DNA of 64,000 nt from Kappaphycus alvarezii (taxonomy: Eukaryota; Rhodophyta; Florideophyceae; Gigartinales; Solieriaceae), in NCBI GenBank assembly GCA_002205965.3, contig NADL03000527.1, positions 186,001-250,000 on the forward strand. The letters are read 5' to 3'. Under the pieces are notes generated by a model. The model saw only the letters and a program-made list of their open reading frames with translations. It searched no databases and had not been told where the DNA came from. Position numbers and translations under genes: made by a program. Numbering within the stretch: the stretch's first letter is position 1; each line of letters starts with the position of its first letter. Of this stretch, positions 58,394-64,000 are shown in pieces.

Positions 58394-60532
58394 ATGTCAA
58401 CAAATCGAGTGCCCGTTGGAAGAGGCATACGTTGTGCACTACAAAAAAAAAGAAAAAAAAACCAAGGACTTGGTGCAAGATATTACAAGAAAGGTATCCA
58501 CACGCCTTCCGATGTTACGATGATAAGCCGCGAGGTCGGCCCTCACTGCCGAACTCACCAAAGCGTCACCATGTCCCGGGCGATGCCTACCGCCTTCCGT
58601 CATTCGTACAACGCTTTTGTTTGCCACTTTCGTCTGTTCACCACCATAAGTGCTCAGCCCGCGTGTTTATCAGCTTCTTCAGGCGCGCCTGTTGGTAAAT
58701 CCTTTCGTTCAAATCTTCTCCGTATTGACAAACGGCCCTTTTCGCGGTTTTGCTTGTTACCAATCAAGCGCGCGATTACGGTGTCTTGTACCGAACCACC
58801 CCGTGGGAAGCCGGATGCGCGACAGAACGGGCGTCTACCATCTTTCGAAGGCGCCGGCGTCAGGGTTGCTCGTGAGTTTGTGAGAGACGAAGAGGTTTTA
58901 GACAGAGTGGAATGGGACCGGGAAAAAGACCTGGATTCGCTTGCGCAAGAGCTCGTAGAACTACATGAAGAACTTCAAGACGCTTTGGCCTCAAAAAGTG
59001 AAGTTAGCATAGCGCAAGGGGAAAACGTCCGCGTAGAACATCTTGGACATGGAGTTTACGTGCAGCATAACGTTATGGCCTTAGATCGCGACGGGCAAAA
59101 GGAATCACCACTTACTATTACCCGTGAGGAGAGCAGAAGTTGCGTAAGGCATGCATTAGACGCCTTGCAGAGTGAATTTGCTGTAGCTGTGACTGGTCAG
59201 CCAGGTATCGGAAAAACTCGAGGCTCTATGATGTATGCCATCCAGTGTCTTCTTTACCGCAAGAGTGCTGTGTTGTACGTTGGGTACAAGTCGGAGAAAT
59301 GCTGCTGTTTTTACCAAAAGAAGACGGTAAGTACCGGGTATGGAGAGGAACGACCGACGATTTCTCCCGTTCACAGTTCAAGCAGGAGCAGCGGGTAGTA
59401 GCAGTAATTGATCCTCCTGAAGAAGGGCCGTATTCGTCAATGGGTGAGTGCCGAGTACTCAAATTTGTTTCGAACAATGCTGAAAAGCATTTCAGGAACT
59501 GGGAAAAGGACGGCATTCTGCTGGTAACGTCGATGCCTACGGAGAAGAGGTCATCGCGATGACAAAAGTTTTGTGGGACGAAGAGAAGTCTGCACACCCA
59601 TGGCAAATCGATAACTCAATACGGTGGAGGAGCAAATGGCGGAAATTGAGAAAAGAATTGAGCTCGTTGGAGCTATCCCGCGCCTTGTCTTCGCATCGGA
59701 ATTGTTTGGACTAGCAATCAGAGGGTGCCTACAGGGTGCTGAAGTAAGTACCGAAAAGCTCACTGATTCGGACCTGTACAAGGCTCTCCGAGGGAAGTAC
59801 AGACCACTTCTCGAGAAGCACCCAGCATCTGCATCGTCAAGAGTTTTCTTTTTGAGCCCAAAGACGTTGACATTCAGGACATGGAAGGAAAGATCGCGGC
59901 ATCCCGCTGCTTTCCAGCTTTCCCCCATAGCAATACTTGTTCTTCGTGACCGTCTGGAGCATAGCATTGAGGTCTTGAGGAAGGACAAATTTGAAGACTT
60001 TGCGTTTGAATGGCTTTGTGAGAAACAAGGGCGGAAAGCTGAAATTCAATACGTTTCAGATGCTGATCACAGCAGTGCATACCAAAGAATTGCTTCGATG
60101 GATGAAGAAGAGCTACGAGTATATCGTCCTGCTGCAAATAACTTTCCATTTCTTGACTTTGCAACGAGCAAGACGACGTGGTACAATGCGAAGTCAATTA
60201 GTAAGGAGATCAAGACAGTGCCAATTGACGAAGACGGAGCTAGAAAATTCCTGGATAACCTGAAACGAGTTTTACTTGACAAGTATTCCTGTGATGAAGT
60301 CCAAGCCATACTAAGGCGTAGCAAGCCTGTGCTAACTGCCATAACTAATCGTGACGCTCATATAAGGTTTCGCGACTCGAAAGCGGCGTTAGACTTCTTT
60401 GGCCATCGTGTGATACTAAGGGTGGAGAACGTGTCTGATATGTCTCTAGCCGGAAATCTGTTGGAAGGTATTGATCGAACGACTGCGCTTCTTGATGAAT
60501 TCCAAAGGCAGCAAACAATAGATCTGGGTTGA
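58394..60532 (+). pseudogene. RHS/Crinkler-like P-loop NTPase, copy 3 (mosaic)
   Basis: Identical to copies 1 and 2 up to about 59338, including Walker A. It diverges at 59339-59440 (RGTTDDFSRSQFKQEQRVV), is nearly identical again at about 59441-59675, and diverges from there to the end (SELFGLAIRGCLQGAEVSTE, NFEDFAFEW equivalent KFEDFAFEW, then SCDEVQAILRRSKPVL). The second lineage keeps the same domain order, which shows the reading is real coding sequence under constraint. Single-base losses near 59296, 59541 and 59613 break the frame. Ends at 60532; LTR 4 begins 80 bases later. Confidence 0.8.
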
Positions 60533-60611
60533 AAGCCTCCTGGTTGTGCGGCTGTGCCTGTTTTTAATAGAAGCATTGACGCGGACGTCAATCGATGCGG
60601 GGTGTCTATGG

Positions 60612-60858
60612 TGAAACAGGTGAAATGACCGTTGCAACCTCGGTACATGCTATCATGCTGAATGCAATACGTTGGGACGCCCAGTGTCAGATTACTTTGA
60701 ATATATGTGTCCTTTGAATATTTGAATGGCTGAAGGGTCGTGAATCGATAGGTCATTGCACCATTTAAGGCTTGAATGGATGAAGGAGATGACATCAATA
60801 GAGGATTGGAGGTATCGGTTTTCAGATGGAGTAAAGACCATGTACCTCTAATGTTTCA
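60612..60858 (+). repeat. LTR 4 (3' outer)
   Basis: 247 bp, differing from LTR 1 at about ten positions, mostly in the right half. The TATA-like box reads ATTTAAGG here. Followed by AAACG and the resumed RT gene. Confidence 0.87.
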
Positions 60859-62688
60859 AAACGCCTTTAACTCAATCGAGCGTTCCAAAATTCTCTCTCA
60901 GGCAATCCGCCGCATCCCGGCGGCCGCACGATGGGTCCACTTCCTCTACGGGGCTCCTTCCCGCCTCTTCTTCGGCCGTCACCTCATATGGAGTCGAACT
61001 GGCACCCAACAGGGAGACCCCCTCGGCATGTTACTCTTTGCTATTGCCCTCCACCCCCTTGCACAAGGACTAGCATCCAATTTCCCTGCCCTCCCGCTTC
61101 ACACATGGTACGCTGACGATGGAACACTGATTGTTCCTACTTCACAAGCCCACGCCGTTCTCCACTACCTGCGCCTGAACGGCCCGAACTTCGGCTTCCA
61201 TGTTAACCTCAACAAAACGTCGGCCTGGTGGCCCTCTCCCTCACCACACGCTCTCCTACGTCACCTGCCATGCGACGTTCTCGCCTCTGAAGCTATCACG
61301 GTTCTTGGTAGCCCGATTGGCACCCTGGATGCATGCACTTCCCTGGCCATCAAAGCACTGCAGAAGGCCGAGTCACTCTGGACATCCCTCACAGCCATGA
61401 ACGAGCCTCGGATCTCATTCCACACTCTCCGATTCTGTGCCTCCTCATGTCTGGTTATATACTTGTTCCGCTCAACCCCGCCGCACATTACCTTCCCACT
61501 TGCCAAAGCTTTTGACAAGGGGTTGCGAAGGGTTTTCGAGCAAGTTCACCGGAAGATGTCGGACATCGCGTGGCTACAAGCCACGCTACCATTCCGCCAT
61601 GGCGGCCTCGGGCTCACCCCATGCACTTCCGTCAACGTCATCGCATACAAGGTCTCCAATCTGACGAACATGCCACTCATTCGGCGTCTACTGCACACAA
61701 ACTCCACGCATGTTGCCAGGCTTTTGGCCCCATCCTACGACACCCTGGCCACAAGTTTGAACCTCCCTGCAGAACTACGACTAGAGGCACTCTTGTCACG
61801 ATCGAACCACATCGACCACAACGCCGCTCGCTCCCTCCAGGAAGAAATCACCAGTCACTTCCACCGCTCACGCCTCTCCCTACTACGCGCTTCGGCCCCT
61901 TCCACCTCTTCATCGCATTTTTTTACGCGGCTCGCCTCGACAACCTCCTCAAAGGCTTCCGCTCCCTTCTCAACACTTCCGCTACCGTCCACTGACCTAT
62001 ACACCTCAGGGGAGCTATGGCGCACGATGGTCGACCTTCGCTTAGGTAACCCAATATTCTGCGGCCTCAGGCGCTGCCCTACCTGCCTGGAAGGTAACTA
62101 TACTGTTCCCCCGCTCCTGGATACCGTGGGCCACCACGCATCCACTTGCAAAGGGGGTGTGGGTGCGGTGCGCCGTCACAACCGTCTCGGGATATTCTTT
62201 ACCGGGAACTTACTAGCCCGGCCATCTCCCTCACCGTAATTCGGGAGCGAGTCTTTGCCGCCGACCTTCACAAGAGCCCAGCCGAGCAACGCGCACTGGA
62301 CCTCGTCATCGACGACCCCTTATTCGCGCCCACACTACAGGGTATTGACGTCACGATTGTCAGTCCTCACTCGGCATCATATCGCAACCAGGCAGATGGA
62401 GGTCTCTCAGCACTGACACGAGCCGAAAAGCGCAAAAGGGAACACGATGCGCTACCCTGTCGTGCCGAGGGTATGGAGCTTCTACCTATGGCCATCGACA
62501 TTTACGGACAAATTGGGCAACCGTACTCCAGGCGCTCGCTCCATGACATGAGTAACTTCACTGCTTACCGCCGAGGGAAGCATCCTATGTCTGAATTCCG
62601 GAAGCTCAAGACACGTGTCTCATTTGTTCTACAGTACACCGCAGTCATGATTAATCACCGAAGACGGAGAACGTACCCCACCACCTGA
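60859..62688 (+). pseudogene. E2 ORF2, 3' half: RT motif A to nuclease
   Basis: Resumes at the duplicated AAACG and reads AFNSIERSKILSQAIRRIP, then motif B GTQQGDPLGMLLFAIAL, motif C WYADDGTLIVP, LGSPIGTLDA and the thumb. The Cys/His cluster (CPTCLEGN...GHHASTC), RRHNRL and the nuclease core (KSPAEQRALDLVIDD, GIDVTIVSP) follow. The catalytic Asp pair of the RT is intact. One C is missing near 62187 (CTCGGG where E1 has an Arg-Asp pair), splitting the frame at 62239. Both halves of E2 sum to about 3.8 kb, close to the 3.9 kb of E1. Confidence 0.92.
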
Positions 62689-62732
62689 CGTCCAGACGGG
62701 GCTCTTGCCTGATCCCCCTCCAGAAGTCATGA

Positions 62733-62738
62733 AATAAA
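62733..62738 (+). promoter_or_regulatory. Polyadenylation signal of E2
   Basis: AATAAA, 45 bases past the ORF2 stop. Confidence 0.5.
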
Positions 62739-62868
62739 AGGTCTCTTTCTCTCAAACACTACCACGCACACTCTGCTGTCAACACCCACCGCATCCGGTG
62801 CACACGTTTCCACCTCTCCCATTCCGCCCGTCTGTCACAAAACTACCACATTGCAACATACCCCTTGC

Positions 62869-63909
62869 TCATGGATTCGGCGCGTCATCCAATGTCAGCA
62901 CCACCTTTCCCACGCTTGTGCCACTCTGGAAATACTTGAGCGCCTCTACGGCATCCGAAAAATGAAACTCCCGTCCCACAATCGGCTTTCCCACGTTCAT
63001 TTCATCCAACGTTTTAAACCCCTTCCGAATCAGCGCCCGCTGCCCAAACAGATCCCCGACATTGAACCCGGCCACCGACTTGTTTTCGTTAATCGAGTGC
63101 ACCAGGTCCAACCGTGGTCGCCAAAGCCTTCTCCACCCCAGCTTGACCAAATTACGCCACCCAGACAGCCTCCATAAACTAATCCCACCACTAGGCATCA
63201 TACTCGCACTCCCCATCACAATATACTTTCCACCAGGATTCAACAGCGCATACCCAGGTGCAAAATACCTCCCCAACACCGAATCCACCACGACATCGAC
63301 CCCCCAACGCCGCCCAACGCGCGCTCCCTCACAGTCCTCTCCAGCCCCAAGGCAGCATCATCCACGCCTCTCACCACAATCTGCTCCCTCCGAACCCCCA
63401 TCTGCTCCACCAACAACCTGGCCTTATCCTCATTACCAACCGTACAAATCGGAATGCCACCAATCTCCTTCACCATAGCCACCAACTTACTGCCCACCCC
63501 CCGCAGCCGAATGAATCAACACAGCCCTCCTCTCCGACGTCAACAAGCCAGCACTCCCTTCAACCACACTCGGCATACCCCCCAACTCACAAAGCGCATA
63601 CCACGCCGTAAACGCCTGTACAGGATACGCGGCACCCTCCGCAAAGGTCCAACCGTCAGGAATGCGACGTACATACTCACCATCAATGTTCACAGCAGTG
63701 GCATAACAGCCGAATCGACGTATAGCCCATACACGATGACCAGGGCGAAAATCAGCGACCTCATTACCGACGGCATCAATGACACCAGAGACTTCGAAAC
63801 CAGGGGTGAATGGAGGCTGCCCTGCAAGGTCGTATAGGCCGAGCAGGGCGAAACAGTCTGCGAAATTCATACCGATGGCGCGGGTGTGGATGCGCACCTC
63901 GTGTGGTTT
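62869..63909 (-). CDS. MDR-family quinone oxidoreductase, VAT1-like (5' exon outside)
   Basis: Medium-chain dehydrogenase/reductase without structural zinc. From the 5' side: IGMNFADCFALLGLY, the PGFEVSGVIDAVG strand, GHRVWAI, then the Rossmann NADPH loop (HSAAGG, KLVAMVKEIGG) and VVDSVLGRYF. The VAT1-type C terminus follows (GGKYIVMGSASM, KSVAGFNVG, FSDAVEALKYFQSGTSVGKV), ending LTLDDAPNP. The family reduces quinones or enones with NADPH. Two apparent losses in G runs break it: near 63500 (inside the GGVG loop) and near 63328 (GGG GGG before the VDVVVDS strand). A 3' splice site precedes it at 63910. The catalytic domains are otherwise complete, so I read it as a real host gene with sequence errors. 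Confidence 0.85.
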
Positions 63910-63946
63910 CTGAGGGTGTGGATGGGTGGAATGGTGGGTTGGTTAG
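63910..63946 (-). other. 3' splice site and branch point
   Basis: In minus orientation, CTAAC (63946-63942) is followed by a C/T-rich stretch and CAG (63912-63910), and the MDR reading frame starts immediately after. An in-frame stop lies just upstream, so the gene must be spliced or start outside the window. Confidence 0.6.
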
Positions 63947-64000
63947 GGTAGAAATGTTGGATCGGGGTGCGTGGGGAAAGTGGGGTGTGATGGTTTGGAC

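Larger units (their letters stand above)
51385..60858 (+). mobile_element. Composite LTR element carrying three RHS/Crinkler-like genes
   Basis: A 9474-bp insertion in the RT gene of E2. It is flanked by AAACG on both sides (51380-51384, 60859-60863), and removing it with one copy restores the reading frame across RT motif A. Terminal direct repeats of 246 and 247 bp start TGAAACA and end TGTTTCA. Two more repeats of 259 bp lie inside, giving LTR-gene-LTR-gene-LTR-gene-LTR. Each internal unit starts with C then TGGTAGCATCGC, resembling a primer binding site for initiator tRNA-Met (the Ty1 site also starts TGGTAGC). No gag, protease, RT or integrase is present, so it would be non-autonomous. 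A polypurine tract is not obvious (GCGGGGTGTCTATGG before the last LTR). Head-to-tail arrays like this arise by recombination between LTRs. Confidence 0.85.

Noticed and set aside
51385-60858. Simple tandem gene duplication of the NTPase
   Set aside because: It would not explain the AAACG duplication, the TG...CA terminal repeats, or the exact restoration of the interrupted RT frame.
63062-63837. Pro/Thr/Ser-rich plus-strand frames at the right end
   Set aside because: They are antisense to the MDR gene, whose domains are clear on the minus strand.

Overview
This is a eukaryotic window, most likely from an early-diverging fungus of the chytrid type. The evidence for a eukaryote is retrotransposon-dense sequence with LTR and non-LTR elements, C2H2 zinc-finger genes, AATAAA signals, a spliceosomal 3' splice site with a CTAAC branch point, and RHS/Crinkler-type P-loop proteins. 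The chytrid assignment is inference. There is no operon logic: a few host genes sit in a sea of decayed mobile elements.

Layout. 0-3.9 kb: 3' part of a Ty1/copia element with its 3' LTR. 4.3-5.9 kb: a decayed plus-strand coding region I do not recognise. 6.9-10.5 kb: minus-strand Ty3/gypsy chromovirus pol with a chromodomain. 11 kb: transposase-like HTH fragment. 12-17.3 kb: non-LTR retroelements whose reverse transcriptase (RT) carries a C-terminal restriction-like endonuclease (RLE). 18.7-19.6 kb: C2H2 zinc-finger gene (minus). 20.7-25.4 kb: RLE fragments, palindromes, a MITE-like insertion and tandem repeats. 25.7-29.6 kb: a nearly complete two-ORF RT-RLE element (E1). 30.3-31.6 kb: an intact Uma2-like nuclease gene. 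32.4-34.8 kb: minus-strand RT-RLE relic. 36-44 kb: copia fragment and a plus-strand Ty3/gypsy element. 47.9-48.5 kb: small zinc-finger gene. 49.3-62.7 kb: a second two-ORF RT-RLE element (E2), split by a 9.5-kb insertion. 62.9-63.9 kb: MDR/VAT1-like quinone oxidoreductase (minus, 5' exon outside the window).

The standout is the insertion at 51385-60858. It begins TGAAACA and ends TGTTTCA, has about 246-bp terminal direct repeats, a 5-bp target duplication (AAACG), a TATA-like box and a primer-binding-site-like TGGTAGC one base after the repeat. This is LTR-retrotransposon architecture, but the interior holds no gag or pol. It holds three copies of one gene for an RHS/Crinkler-like P-loop NTPase, separated by further LTR copies. 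The array is mosaic, mixing two sequence lineages.

Caution: almost every break in the youngest genes and elements, including the two likely host genes, is a single-base deletion, usually in or next to a short G or C run. Many apparent pseudogenes may therefore be uncorrected sequencing errors.
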